Shown in pieces: positions 6,477 to 15,733 of a stretch of DNA of 59,448 bases. Position 1 is the stretch's first letter. Every line of letters starts with the position of its first letter. The notes beneath the pieces are model-generated. The model worked only from the letters and a program-made list of their open reading frames with translations, ran no database searches and was not told where the DNA came from. A program made the translations under genes and the position numbers. Source of the DNA: Nocardia altamirensis NBRC 108246 (lineage in GTDB: Bacteria; Actinomycetota; Actinomycetes; Mycobacteriales; Mycobacteriaceae); the NCBI RefSeq assembly GCF_001612685.1, contig NZ_BDAY01000078.1, positions 1-59,448 on the forward strand, written 5' to 3'.

Positions 6477-7916
6477 TCACTCAATGGGAGAGTCCGTCGA
6501 CTCGGCGCCCAAGCACTCGGGCGGGAAGTTGGCGACGATGTAATCCCAGGCGGCCTTGGCCTCGTCGAAGACGAAGCTGGGTTCGCCGCTGAGATAGATA
6601 TCCGGGACCAGCCACCAACTCCACCAACTGTTCTTCTTGGGGGAGTACATGATTCGGTTGACGCCGTCGGTATGGCAGAGCCCGAAGTAATGGCCGAGCT
6701 CGTGGATCGGCACGTACTTCCAGATCTGGTTGGGCCGGTTGTCGATGAACGTCACACCAGAGGCGACGCTTCCCGACAGTCCGCAAGCCGTACGCTCCAG
6801 CGTGGCCGCCAAACCGCGCAGGCCATCGGTGTAGCGGAAGATGCCGACCGCCACCGGATGACACAGTTGATGATCCGCCCCGGAGCGATCAACCGTCTTA
6901 TCAATGCGCCCGACCTTATCGATCAGGAATCTGGCCAGCGCGCTGTTGGCGTCTGGGGTGTCGAAGCCGTGCTGGACGATGTGGCCCGCCGAGGTGACCA
7001 GTACCCGGTCGGTGTTGAAGCTCATCATCAATCCGAGTTCACGGCCCTTCTCCTCGGTGGCGCTCACCCGTTCGTCGAGGGCGCCGTCGCGCATCGGCAG
7101 CACGATGAACGGCGGTCCCTGCTGTCCACGCGAGGAAAGGTAGGTGTCGAGTTCATCTTCGGAGATCGGATTGTCGAATTCCCCTCCGCCACCGCCACCG
7201 ACGACGATTCCTTTCTTCAATGTTTTGTAGTTCTTGCGATTCCAGAAGCCCTCGTCGAATTCGAAGCCGCACAATGCACGCAGGTTGATGGCGCCGGTTT
7301 CATGCAGCACAACCAGATTGGGCGCCGTGGGATCTGTCGGTGAGGGCGCCTCGGAGTCGAGTACCGTGCGGTACGCCGTTGCGTCCATGCGCAGGCCGAA
7401 CGCGCCGTGGTCGAGCCGAATGGCTTCCTCGATCTGCTCGAGCGTTGTGCCCGAGTACTTCTTCTCCAGCAGTCCGCGGACATAGTTCCGCAGTCGCCAG
7501 CGATTGATCTCCTCGATGATGTAGGCGATGGTGTCACCGAGGAAAATGATGCGGCCCAACCCGATCGCTCCGAGAACGATCCCGATCCCGATCTGGAGCA
7601 GCCCGTCGAGGATGCGCCGCCAGTCGAGGGTGAATATCCCCGCGACGACGTCCCACAGACCGCCCGCGACGTCTTTGATGATGCCCCAGACGACCGCGAC
7701 CAGCTTGCATACGGTCCGGGTGACCCACTTGCCGACCTTCACGATCACCCACCGGATCACCTTCACGAAATACGTGACGAACCAGCACACCCACCCGCGC
7801 GGGTCATACCATGGATAATCCTTACACTTCTTTTCCTGTCTTTCTTCCCACTCCTCGACGGGCTTGGAAACCTCTTCCTCGATCCATTCGGTGATCTCGG
7901 TACAGACGAGAGCCAT
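6477..7916 (-). CDS. Metzincin-type zinc metalloprotease with Trp-rich hydrophobic N-terminus
   Basis: A 479-residue protein. Residues H405-H415 form HELGHYFGLCH, the HExxHxxGxxH zinc site of metzincins. A methionine 8 residues after the third His (NRIM) is the likely Met-turn, so the enzyme should be an active endopeptidase. The first 140 residues are unusual: an acidic start (EITEWIEEEVSKPVEEWEER), then Cys/Trp-rich amphipathic and hydrophobic helices (WYDPRGWVCWFVTYFVKVIR and WVIVKVGKWVTRTVC), ending in a hydrophobic hairpin (LLQIGIGIVLGAIGLG). A VVGGGGGGEF linker lies mid-protein. There is no cleavable signal peptide. ATG 7916 follows GAGG at 7925-7928. The N-terminal domain might insert into membranes or mark a secretion route; neither is proven. 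Confidence 0.75.
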   Translation of the reverse strand: MALVCTEITEWIEEEVSKPVEEWEERQEKKCKDYPWYDPRGWVCWFVTYFVKVIRWVIVKVGKWVTRTVCKLVAVVWGIIKDVAGGLWDVVAGIFTLDWRRILDGLLQIGIGIVLGAIGLGRIIFLGDTIAYIIEEINRWRLRNYVRGLLEKKYSGTTLEQIEEAIRLDHGAFGLRMDATAYRTVLDSEAPSPTDPTAPNLVVLHETGAINLRALCGFEFDEGFWNRKNYKTLKKGIVVGGGGGGEFDNPISEDELDTYLSSRGQQGPPFIVLPMRDGALDERVSATEEKGRELGLMMSFNTDRVLVTSAGHIVQHGFDTPDANSALARFLIDKVGRIDKTVDRSGADHQLCHPVAVGIFRYTDGLRGLAATLERTACGLSGSVASGVTFIDNRPNQIWKYVPIHELGHYFGLCHTDGVNRIMYSPKKNSWWSWWLVPDIYLSGEPSFVFDEAKAAWDYIVANFPPECLGAESTDSPIE

Positions 7917-8739
7917 GACGTACACCTCTACCCACCCCGCGAGTTGGGAGCACTCGTGCCATTGCGAGCGGACGACTCCCGGCCCGTGGAAATCCGTGGG
8001 TATGGCTATATACGGTCGGCGCTGGTTCCGCGTTTCGCCGAAAAGGAAAACAGTCCTGATTCGTAATGTTCAGAACCCCGGCAAGAACACCGGGCAGGTC
8101 CGCGCCGGCAGCGTCCGCTGGACAGCGCGCACCAACGAACAGGGAGCGGTGAATCCCCGCCCATGCTCGGCGACCGACAGGGCAGGCACCGATTGCCGCC
8201 CGTCGCCTACGAGCCTTTCCCTGTGTTGCTGGACCTAGCGCAGCCGGTCACAGAAGTAGCCGATATGGGCCGCGAACCGAACCCGTGACATTTCAGTTCG
8301 CTTTATAGTCGCCATAACGGCGAGGGCCAGGAGCGGCGGCGCACTTAGGTTTTCGGTCGCGCCTTGGGACAATCTGCTCGAGGTGCACGACCTGCTACGG
8401 GAAGCTGCCGTTCGGTGACCAGCGCTCAGGGCGGAGAACTGTCGCGCAGCTGGGTTCCACTCACGCAACGCGTCGTGGGACAGGCGGCGTGGCTCGGCGC
8501 CGACGCTACCTGCCCAGCAGGCTCAGGCACGACTCGGTGATGAACGGCGCCACGACACGGGCTGAAGTATCCACGCCGATACTCGTTACAGCGCAACCAG
8601 ACCGGAAGTCGCGAGAGTCACGGACCAGGTACAAGCCCCCGAAATTGCCTGCATCCCTTGACTTCCGGGCGGATTAGCATTAGCTGGCAGGCACGTGGCA
8701 ATGCCCACTGTGCCCGCAATCACGAATGAGTGTGGGAAA
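7917..8739. other. Intergenic stretch of about 0.8 kb
   Basis: No gene with family resemblance and a supported start was found. It should contain the promoter of the metalloprotease on the minus strand and that of the ESX-like module at 8740 on the plus strand. Confidence 0.4.
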
Positions 8740-9036
8740 ATGCGAGGATTCGAGGTCTATCCCGCGGCGCTGCGCGCCGCGTCCGATGCGGCACGGCTGG
8801 CAGCAGACGGTGTGCGCACATTGAAGGTGAGCCGGGTGGCAGAGCTCGCCGCAGCGTTGCCGGGGACGGAGTCCGCGGGGACCGCGGGTGAGCTCGGCCG
8901 ACACTGGGAGACCACCACCAAGCAGTGGGCTGATGCCATGGCCTCCTACGCGAGCACGATGACCGCGGCTGCCAAAGAGTATGAGGCGCAGGACAAGACC
9001 AACGCGCACGTCATCGGTCGGACAGGTGGCAGGTGA
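8740..9036 (+). CDS. EspC-like type VII secretion target/chaperone partner
   Basis: A 98-residue helical protein beginning MRGFEVYPAALRAASDAARL and ending in WADAMASYASTMTAAAKEYE. This size and helix-turn-helix layout, with the opening V-x-P-xx-L-xxxA pattern, match the EspC family of ESX-associated proteins. Such proteins pair with a larger substrate so both can be exported by a type VII system. The stop overlaps the start of the next gene (TGATG), so the two are made together, which fits the idea of a heterodimer partner. The start is ATG 8740. Confidence 0.8.
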   Translation: MRGFEVYPAALRAASDAARLAADGVRTLKVSRVAELAAALPGTESAGTAGELGRHWETTTKQWADAMASYASTMTAAAKEYEAQDKTNAHVIGRTGGR

Positions 9037-10211
9037 TGGCCACCTGGGACGAGATCAAGCGCTGGCAGCCCGACGTCATCGAGCAGCTCTGTGACCATCT
9101 CGACGCGCAGAAAAAGCTGGTCATCGAACTGGAGGACGAGCTGGACGGCGCCAAGGCGGCCGGATGGACCGGGTCGGCCGCGGACGTTGCCGACAGTGAC
9201 CTGCGCGGCCACCGGCAAGCGCTGGAGGAATTCGCCGCACGGCTTGCCGCGGCGGTGCGGATCGTCTACGACACCAAGAATTCCGTGCGGGAACTGGTCC
9301 GTGCTGTCGAGGCGACCGACGATTTGGCCGCCAAGAACGGCTACCGGATCGAGAATGGCGCGGTCGTCGAGACCGACAACGTCAGTGGGTGGTTCGCCGC
9401 AGTGGAAACCCTGCAGATGAACGTGAAGGCGGCGTTGACCAACGCGGCCGCGATCGACACCGAGCTGAATTCGGTGCTTCGCCGCATCATGTCCGGCGAT
9501 ATCGACGACGCGGGAGCGACGACACTCGCGTCCGCCGCACATGCCGGCGAGTTCGCCGATGAGCTGCGACATGACGATTTGCTCACGAAGTACCAGGTCA
9601 AGACGGATGGCACGACGATATGGCCGACCGGTCCGACCGCCTTTCTCGCGAAGTTGGGGGGTATCGCGCCGGAGCGGCTCACCAAGACCGAGGCGGCGAT
9701 GCTGAACGACCTTCAGGCACGCAAGGGACTCCTGGGGCTCAAAGAGTTCGCCGACATCCGGCAAGATGCGCTCCACCTCGCAAAAGGCAAGTTCGACGGA
9801 AAGGGCGGCACCGATGGGCACGCGGACGCCTTCCGGCACGCCTACTGGAATGCCGTGATGACGCAGCGGTACGGCGAGCAGTGGACGCGCGAGTTCACCA
9901 CCGCCCACGAGCGGAACCCAACCGGCCACCGCATTCCGGTGGGCATGGACCTGCACAACAACGAGGTGGGCCGCGAAATCGCCCGAGCCAACCCGGGTGC
10001 CGGTCCGGAGAGGCTGGCGAACCTGGTCGAGCAGGCGGTCAAGGACGGCAGAATGCTGGTCATCGACAAAAATGACACACTCATACGCTCTAACGAGGTG
10101 AATGCCGGCGCAACCCGAGACACCCAGCGCTATCCCTGGCCGACGGGCGGCCCGGCGCGCGACGGCGACCACGATCCCGGCACACCGACGGCGAAACCGA
10201 ACCCATACTGA
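9036..10211 (+). CDS. ESX polymorphic-toxin-like protein with C-terminal 'DAFRHA-YWN' domain
   Basis: A 391-residue protein in two parts. Residues 1-200 are helical and WXG100/LXG-like, with GWTGSAAD supplying the WxG turn and long amphipathic helices. Residues about 240-330 carry a conserved block, GTDGHADAFRHAYWNAVMTQ, then WTREFTTAHE and VGMDLHNNEVGREIA. I recognise this pattern from C-terminal toxin domains of several polymorphic systems (DUF6973-like); its activity is not established, and the conserved His, Asp and Asn residues suggest an enzyme. It overlaps the EspC-like gene upstream and is followed after 1 nt by a lipoprotein. An in-frame GTG at 9033 is an alternative start. Confidence 0.75.
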   Translation: MATWDEIKRWQPDVIEQLCDHLDAQKKLVIELEDELDGAKAAGWTGSAADVADSDLRGHRQALEEFAARLAAAVRIVYDTKNSVRELVRAVEATDDLAAKNGYRIENGAVVETDNVSGWFAAVETLQMNVKAALTNAAAIDTELNSVLRRIMSGDIDDAGATTLASAAHAGEFADELRHDDLLTKYQVKTDGTTIWPTGPTAFLAKLGGIAPERLTKTEAAMLNDLQARKGLLGLKEFADIRQDALHLAKGKFDGKGGTDGHADAFRHAYWNAVMTQRYGEQWTREFTTAHERNPTGHRIPVGMDLHNNEVGREIARANPGAGPERLANLVEQAVKDGRMLVIDKNDTLIRSNEVNAGATRDTQRYPWPTGGPARDGDHDPGTPTAKPNPY

Positions 10212-10212
10212 C

Positions 10213-10662
10213 ATGCGCTTGATGCTGACCCTGCTCGCACTGCTCGCACTGCTCGCGGGATGTGGCACGAACACCTCGGGAGTGACGGTGGAATTCGACG
10301 AGGACCTCGAACATGCGATCACCGAGCTGGCCCGCTCGGGCGGCTCGCGACCGCTCAAGGAACTGGCCCCAGGCAACTGGACCTCGGTACACATTCTCAC
10401 CGGTCCCGCAACCGGCTCGTCGATCGAGCAGGAGCTGGGCCGACCCGTCGAGATCGACGGCGACGGCACGTACGGCGGAGACTACGTCCAGGACGGCAAC
10501 CTCCTCGTTTTCCAACACGACGGCACCATCGTCCGAATGGTCAGCCTTGGCCAACTCGCTGCGCTCGGCACGGGCGAATACCAAGCGGACGTTGTGCTGA
10601 CGGTGCAAGCCGGCGGCGCCTTCAAGCTGACCGACCCGAATGGCCGGCCCGCAGGCCGCTGA
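10213..10662 (+). CDS. Lipoprotein, candidate immunity partner of the ESX toxin
   Basis: A 149-residue protein with a short lipoprotein signal: MRLMLTLLALLALLAGCG, where the lipobox is LAGC and the lipidated residue is Cys17. The mature part is small, acidic and probably beta-rich (VEIDGDGTYGGDYVQDGNLL, LLVFQHDGTIVRMVS). No known family was recognised. It starts 1 nt after the toxin stop, the position normally taken by an immunity gene. Anchoring outside the membrane would mean the toxin acts in, or enters through, the cell envelope. It could instead be a secretion accessory factor. Confidence 0.65.
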   Translation: MRLMLTLLALLALLAGCGTNTSGVTVEFDEDLEHAITELARSGGSRPLKELAPGNWTSVHILTGPATGSSIEQELGRPVEIDGDGTYGGDYVQDGNLLVFQHDGTIVRMVSLGQLAALGTGEYQADVVLTVQAGGAFKLTDPNGRPAGR

Positions 10663-10839
10663 ACGCGCCACTGCGGGACAGTTCGTGAGCGAGCGGAGGC
10701 GTTGCTGAGCCTGTCGGTGGTGCGGGATCGAGGGTTCGGCCTGGCAAGGGGTTCCCGGCGCCGGGGGTGAAAATCGCTGGCGGGCGCTCCGGGTGTCTCT
10801 TTACCCTGGGCAGGTATCGATGGAGACGAAAGGAAGCAT

Positions 10840-11898
10840 TTGGAAGCGACTGTCGCGGTGACCCCGGATCAGTTGCCGGAGTTGCTGTTGCATGTTGCGG
10901 TGGTGCGGCCGGTATTTCTGTGGGGGGCTCCTGGAATCGGGAAGAGTTCACTGGTGCGGGCTTTCGCCGATTCGCTCGGACTGGAATGCGTGACCCTGCT
11001 CGGTACGCAGCTTGCACCGGAGGATCTCATCGGAGTACCGCAGATCGTGGCTGATCGCAGCCGGTTCGCGCCGCCGGAGATGATCGCAAGGCCCGAGCCC
11101 TACTGCCTGTTTCTGGACGAGTTGAACGCGGCGCCCGCCGAGGTGCAGAAGTCGTTCTATTCGCTGATTCTCGATCGGCGGGTGGGGAATTACGAATTGC
11201 CGGCCGGATCGGTGGTGATCGGGGCGGGAAATCGGGCCACCGACAACGCCATGGCCCGGCCGATGGCTTCGGCGCTGGTGAACCGCATGGTGCACGTGCA
11301 TTTGCGGGTGGACGTCGACGACTGGCTGAAATGGGCTGCGGGCAACGATATTCATCCGTGGGTGATCGAGTACATCCTGCAGCGGCCGGATCATCTGTGG
11401 TCGGCGCCGCCGAAAACCGAGCAGCCGTTCTCGACGCCACGTGGCTGGCACATGCTGTCCGACGCGCTGCACTCCTACGGGGACGAGGTGGACGACACCG
11501 CCCTGTGGGTGCTGGCGTCTGGAACCCTCACTACCGCACACGCTTCCGCGTTCCGCGCGTTCGTGAAGACGGTCCGTCACGCTTTCGATCTGGAGGCGGT
11601 GATCAAGGGGGAAGCGTCGTGGCCGCGCAATCCCGCCGACCGGGATCTGCTCTATTTCTTGTCGGAGACCTTCCGGGCCCGATTGATCAAGGAGCTGCCC
11701 GCTTCCCGCGAGCACGTGTCTTCGGGCCTGAAACGCTTTGTGCTGCGGACGAAGACGATGCTCACCGAACTCGCCGAGATCTCGGTGGAATGCGCCCAGC
11801 TGGTCATCGCCTCCGATGGCGACGGGATGCCAGTGCTGCCGTCCTGGTTCCTGGTCGAGGTCACCCGTGATCTGCCGCGGCTGGCGGCGCGGCGCTAG
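10840..11898 (+). CDS. MoxR-type AAA+ ATPase
   Basis: A 352-residue AAA+ ATPase. Walker A is GAPGIGKSS (residues 29-37), Walker B is YCLFLDELNAAP, and sensor 1 is VVIGAGNRATDN; the arginine-finger region is ASALVNRMVHVHL. The order matches MoxR-like ATPases that act as chaperones or metal-insertase partners of VWA-domain proteins. The start is TTG 10840, preceded by AAAGGAAG; a nearby ATG at 10820 is in another frame. The VWA partner begins 2 nt after the stop, so the genes form an operon. Confidence 0.88.
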   Translation: MEATVAVTPDQLPELLLHVAVVRPVFLWGAPGIGKSSLVRAFADSLGLECVTLLGTQLAPEDLIGVPQIVADRSRFAPPEMIARPEPYCLFLDELNAAPAEVQKSFYSLILDRRVGNYELPAGSVVIGAGNRATDNAMARPMASALVNRMVHVHLRVDVDDWLKWAAGNDIHPWVIEYILQRPDHLWSAPPKTEQPFSTPRGWHMLSDALHSYGDEVDDTALWVLASGTLTTAHASAFRAFVKTVRHAFDLEAVIKGEASWPRNPADRDLLYFLSETFRARLIKELPASREHVSSGLKRFVLRTKTMLTELAEISVECAQLVIASDGDGMPVLPSWFLVEVTRDLPRLAARR

Positions 11899-11900
11899 CA

Positions 11901-13733
11901 ATGGCGGGACGTGCGACGCGCAAACGCCGGGTGGGTGCCGACCCGTGGCTGGAGAACCGACGGGCCGGATGGGCTCTGGTGCAGGGCAACCCGATCTTCC
12001 GGCGGCTGCGCGGCGGCTGCCTCGAGGCTGCCGCCGAGGTGCTGCCAGCGCAGGTCTGGGCGATCGTCGATCCCGTAGGGACCGTCATGTGCAATCCGAA
12101 AGCCCGTGGTACCGCCGAGGAATGGGCCTGGGTCTTCGCGCATTTACTACTGCACGCTGGATTCGGGCACCTGGATCCGCGCGAGGTGCCGCCGCGCACG
12201 CTCGAAGAGAACAGTTACGCGCGCAGCTGGCTCACCGCACCGAATCAGCCGCATCCGGTCTACCGGGCGGCCTGCTGCGCGGTGATCGATAAGTACCTGT
12301 CCACCTTGAAGATCGGCCGCCCGCCGGTCGCGCTACCCCCTCCGCCGGGCGGATCGGACGAGCACTCCCTCGCCGAAAGGTGGTGGTACACCGGCGTTCC
12401 CGACGCGTACCGCTGCCCGGAATATCCTGATTTCTTCATCGGCAGCGCTGCGACGGCCAAGAACATAGACCATCGCACCCACTTCGCCATCGGCATCGGC
12501 GAGGCCGCCCGCGACGCGTTGGAATCCGCGGGCCGTGACGTCACCCGCGGCAAGCAGCAGACCATGCGGGTGTGGGATCGCGCCCTGAACTGGTTCGTCT
12601 CCTCCTACCCGCTGCTGGGTGCACTGGCCGCAGGTATGACGATCGTCGCGGACCCGGATGTGGCGCGCGGCTGGGACATCTCGATCGCCGCCGTCAATGC
12701 CGAAGTCGCCGAGATCTACATCAATCCTCTCGTCGGTCTCACCGAGGAGGAATGGCGTTTCGTGCTCGCCCACGAGATGCTGCACGCCGCGCTGCGGCAC
12801 GCCGAGCGCGCGGGCTGGCGCGATCACTACCTGTTCAACGTCGCCTGCGACTACGTGGTCAATGGCTGGCTGGTCGAGATGGGTGTCGGCGAACTGCCTT
12901 CCGGCCTGCTCTACGACCCGCAGCTGAAAGGGCTTTCCGCCGAACAGGTCTACGACCGCATCACCGGTGACCTGCGCCGCCTGCGCAAGCTGGCCACCCT
13001 GCGCGGTCGCGGTCGCGGCGACATCCTCGGCGAACCCCTGCCGCATGGCGGTGCGCCCGGCCGCTACCTGGACCTGGACGGCTACTACCGCAATGCCCTT
13101 GGCACCGGCCTGGTTTATCACCAGTCCAGCGGCCGCGGCCTGCTGCCGGCTGGGCTGGAACAGGAGATCCGCGCCCTCGATCAGCCGCCGTTGCCGTGGG
13201 ACGCTCAATTGGCGCAATGGTTCGACGAGCACGTGCCCGCCGTCGAGAAGCACCGCAGCTACGCCCGCGCCTCTCGCCGCCAGTCCTCGACCCCTGATAT
13301 CCCGCGCCCCGCGTGGACCCGCCCCGAAGAGTCGGTTCGCCTGCCGACGTTCGGGGTAGTGCTGGATACGTCCGGCTCCATGTCGGTGGAACTCATGGGC
13401 AAAGGCTTGGGTGCCATCGCCGCCTACGCCCGCGCCAGGGATGTCCCGCGCGCCCGGGTCGTCTTCTGTGATGCCGCCGCCCACGACGCCGGATATCTGC
13501 CCGTGGACGACATCGCCTCCCGGGTCAGGGTCCGCGGCCGCGGCGGCACCGTCCTGCAACCCGGTATCCGAATGCTCGAGCGCGCCGACGACTTCCCTGC
13601 CGACGCGCCCGTACTTGTCATCACCGACGGCATGTGCGATGTCGTCCGCATCCGCCGCGAGCACGCCTTCCTCATCCCGGCTGGAGCCGGACTCCCCTTC
13701 CGTCCACACGGCCCGGTCTTCCGTATGCGCTGA
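11901..13733 (+). CDS. VWA-like/DUF2201 protein, partner of the MoxR ATPase
   Basis: A 610-residue protein. The N-terminal two thirds is a metallopeptidase-like region of DUF2201 type and contains TEEEWRFVLAHEMLHAALRH (HEMLH at 291-295, third His at 300). The C-terminal part is a VWA-like domain with a MIDAS-type motif VVLDTSGSMS (Asp489, Ser491, Ser493) and RVRVRGRGGTVLQPGIRMLE, as in COG3864 proteins. An earlier segment, TAEEWAWVFAHLLLHAGFGH (residues 71-90), repeats the zinc-site pattern with identical His spacing but lacks the catalytic Glu. These proteins occur almost always with a MoxR ATPase; their substrate is unknown. Confidence 0.85.
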   Translation: MAGRATRKRRVGADPWLENRRAGWALVQGNPIFRRLRGGCLEAAAEVLPAQVWAIVDPVGTVMCNPKARGTAEEWAWVFAHLLLHAGFGHLDPREVPPRTLEENSYARSWLTAPNQPHPVYRAACCAVIDKYLSTLKIGRPPVALPPPPGGSDEHSLAERWWYTGVPDAYRCPEYPDFFIGSAATAKNIDHRTHFAIGIGEAARDALESAGRDVTRGKQQTMRVWDRALNWFVSSYPLLGALAAGMTIVADPDVARGWDISIAAVNAEVAEIYINPLVGLTEEEWRFVLAHEMLHAALRHAERAGWRDHYLFNVACDYVVNGWLVEMGVGELPSGLLYDPQLKGLSAEQVYDRITGDLRRLRKLATLRGRGRGDILGEPLPHGGAPGRYLDLDGYYRNALGTGLVYHQSSGRGLLPAGLEQEIRALDQPPLPWDAQLAQWFDEHVPAVEKHRSYARASRRQSSTPDIPRPAWTRPEESVRLPTFGVVLDTSGSMSVELMGKGLGAIAAYARARDVPRARVVFCDAAAHDAGYLPVDDIASRVRVRGRGGTVLQPGIRMLERADDFPADAPVLVITDGMCDVVRIRREHAFLIPAGAGLPFRPHGPVFRMR

Positions 13734-13881
13734 AGATTCCACGTCGACGCAGCCCACCCCCGACTACACCTCCGCGCATCTGCGCATCGATCTGACCCGC
13801 TTTGCCTGCTACTGGGCGCCTTCGACGAACAACCGGCCCCAACCGACACCGAGTAGCCGGATCCGGCCACGATCACACCGA

Positions 13882-14379
13882 TCAGCCGAGAACCTGGCGA
13901 TAGACCTGCCGGGAACCGCCTTCCGGGCCGGCGACAGCGGCTTCGGCGGGCACGAAACCGAGACTCTCGTAGAAGCTGCGTGCTCCGCCGGCAACCGCAC
14001 CCGGATGATCGGCCCCGAAAGTGATCACCTCGACACAGCCTGGACCCCGCACGAATCTGCGCCTGGCCTCCGCCATCAACCCGCGACCGACGCCCTTCCC
14101 ACGGTTCGGCTCCGAAACCACAAGCCAGTGAACCCGATACACCGGAGCCTTGCCACCGAACAACAGCCCACCAACCAGATCCGACCCCGCAACAGTGACC
14201 AGCGCCGTCGACCGACGAATATGATTTTCCACCGAGCTACGGAACCCTGGATCCTCAACCATCGAGCCGAACCACTGCTCGACCTCGGATGCCAAACCGA
14301 GGATGGCAGGCAAGTCCGCCTCCTGCGCAAGTCTGACGATCACCCGACCAGTCTGACAGCACCCCACCGCCGTCGACAT
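13882..14379 (-). CDS. GNAT-family N-acetyltransferase
   Basis: A protein of about 150-165 residues with a GNAT fold. VIVRLAQEADLPAILGLASE is the first strand and helix. VHWLVVSEPNRGKGVGRGLM holds the acetyl-CoA pyrophosphate-binding loop (Q/RxxGxG/A as RGKGVG). ARSFYESLGFVPAEAAVAG is the final motif. ATG 14379 gives 165 residues, but the GTG opening VIVRLAQEAD (about 14343) may be the true start, because the first 11 residues are not GNAT-like. The substrate cannot be predicted. The gene stands alone, convergent with the VWA gene. Confidence 0.8.
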   Translation of the reverse strand: MSTAVGCCQTGRVIVRLAQEADLPAILGLASEVEQWFGSMVEDPGFRSSVENHIRRSTALVTVAGSDLVGGLLFGGKAPVYRVHWLVVSEPNRGKGVGRGLMAEARRRFVRGPGCVEVITFGADHPGAVAGGARSFYESLGFVPAEAAVAGPEGGSRQVYRQVLG

Positions 14380-14546
14380 TCGCGGACAACTTCGCCCCGC
14401 AACCCGACGAACAGCAGTCGAAATTCAACGCTGTCCGGCGCCGCGGTGAACACGGTCGAGCAGGAGGTCACCGAAACGGTGTCGAAGATCGGCAAGCGAT
14501 TCAACGATTGGCGGTCGGGCGAACGGGAGAATCAGGCCCTCCGATG

Positions 14547-14584
14547 AACGGCCGGGGCCCGATGGCTATCGGGACCCGGCCGTT
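14547..14584. terminator. Bidirectional hairpin terminator
   Basis: A 17-bp stem with one mismatch (left arm AACGGCCGGGGCCCGAT) encloses the loop GGCT. It lies just before the 3' end of the minus-strand secreted-protein gene that stops at 14589. Confidence 0.75.
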
Positions 14585-14588
14585 GTCA

Positions 14589-14978
14589 TCAGGACTGGCT
14601 GTTACAGCGGGGATTCGCGTTCGTGTCCACCGTCACACTGTGCGATGGCGTACCCGCCAGATATTCCTGCGCGATGATGTTGTGCGCGCCCTTCTTGATC
14701 GGGGTCCAGGTGGTCGTCGCCCTCCCCGACTCATCGGCCGTTGGACTGACCTTCGGGAAGGAATCCCGAGTGCCTTCGAGTGTCCCGTCGGCATCGAAGA
14801 ACACCACCGCCTTTCCCGGATCAGCGTGCGCGACAACGGTATACGAGCACCCGGCCTCGGTCGGCGTGATATCGATACCGGTAACGACGGCACCCGCTTG
14901 CGGCGCACCGAGCGCGACAGCCGCCGCGATCGCACCGAGCGCGGTCAGCACGACGCTTGCCCTCTTGGAAACAGACAC
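14589..14978 (-). CDS. Secreted Ig-fold-like protein
   Basis: A 129-residue exported protein. GTG 14978 follows GAAGAGG by about 10 nt. The Sec signal peptide is SVSKRASVVLTALGAIAAAV followed by ALGAPQAGA, with cleavage expected after AGA. The mature part (VVTGIDITPTEAGCSYTVVA, VVFFDADGTLEGTRDSFPKV, GRATTTWTPIKKGAHNIIAQ) resembles a single bacterial Ig-like beta-sandwich, with two Cys that could form a disulfide. Similar small secreted proteins are common in Nocardia and mycobacteria. The function is unknown. Confidence 0.7.
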   Translation of the reverse strand: MSVSKRASVVLTALGAIAAAVALGAPQAGAVVTGIDITPTEAGCSYTVVAHADPGKAVVFFDADGTLEGTRDSFPKVSPTADESGRATTTWTPIKKGAHNIIAQEYLAGTPSHSVTVDTNANPRCNSQS

Positions 14979-15733
14979 AGTGAAATACCTCTTCTCCAAA
15001 ATCTCGACTCCCGACAACGAACCGGGCAAGTATTGCAATGGAGATATTCGGGCTGTAGCCCCCGATTCCACGGCCTTGACAAGAAGACCTCACGACCCGA
15101 GTGGAGTCCGGCCGGAATAATGAAAATCCTACTATTCGGTCGAGCGCCGAACCATACCCGAATCTATTGATGGGTTACCAGCGTTGGGAAATTCACGCGC
15201 TGCACCGAAACCCCTCGGCCGGAATGATCAACCCGCCTCCAGCAGGCATCGAAAGTACAGGCACACCAGCACTGGCTGGTCCGAAACGCGCGGGTCGCGG
15301 CACTATCGGACGTCTGGTGCGTCTAGGGCGGTGCAGTGGGTTCGGTGGCGCCAAGGAGAATGAGGTGCCGCCAACCGACGCTAGTTGAAAACCGAGCAGT
15401 CGCAGCTAGATGCTGCGGCAACGGGTCCGTCTGCGCTGCCAGAGTACATTTTCGGCAGTGTCGATGCGGTGCTGCAAAGTCGAGTTGAACACGAGGGCCT
15501 CGTCCGGCAAGATATTGGTACGCCAGGCATTCCAGCAGTGAACATGTCATGCCGGATTGTCGTGCGTTCGGAAAGCGGGGGTCATGAAACTCATCACCTG
15601 GATAAGTCTCATGTTCAGAGCGGACGAGGATCGAGATTAGCCTCGCTATGCGATCGAACCGCCTGGACCGTGGAGCTGGACCGCCTGGCATCGGCCAATA
15701 TTCGCGGATGAGGGATTCAAAGAGAGGGCGAAC
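14979..15733. other. Intergenic stretch of about 0.75 kb
   Basis: No gene with family resemblance was found. G+C is locally lower, which is compatible with promoters for the secreted protein (minus strand) and the ESX-like operon at 15734 (plus strand). Confidence 0.4.

Noticed and set aside
14446..14547. A 33-residue frame (GTG start, NTVEQEVTETVSKIGKRFND...) ending at the terminator
   Set aside because: It has no ribosome-binding site or family match. The composition is protein-like, so it may be a relic, but support is too weak for a feature.
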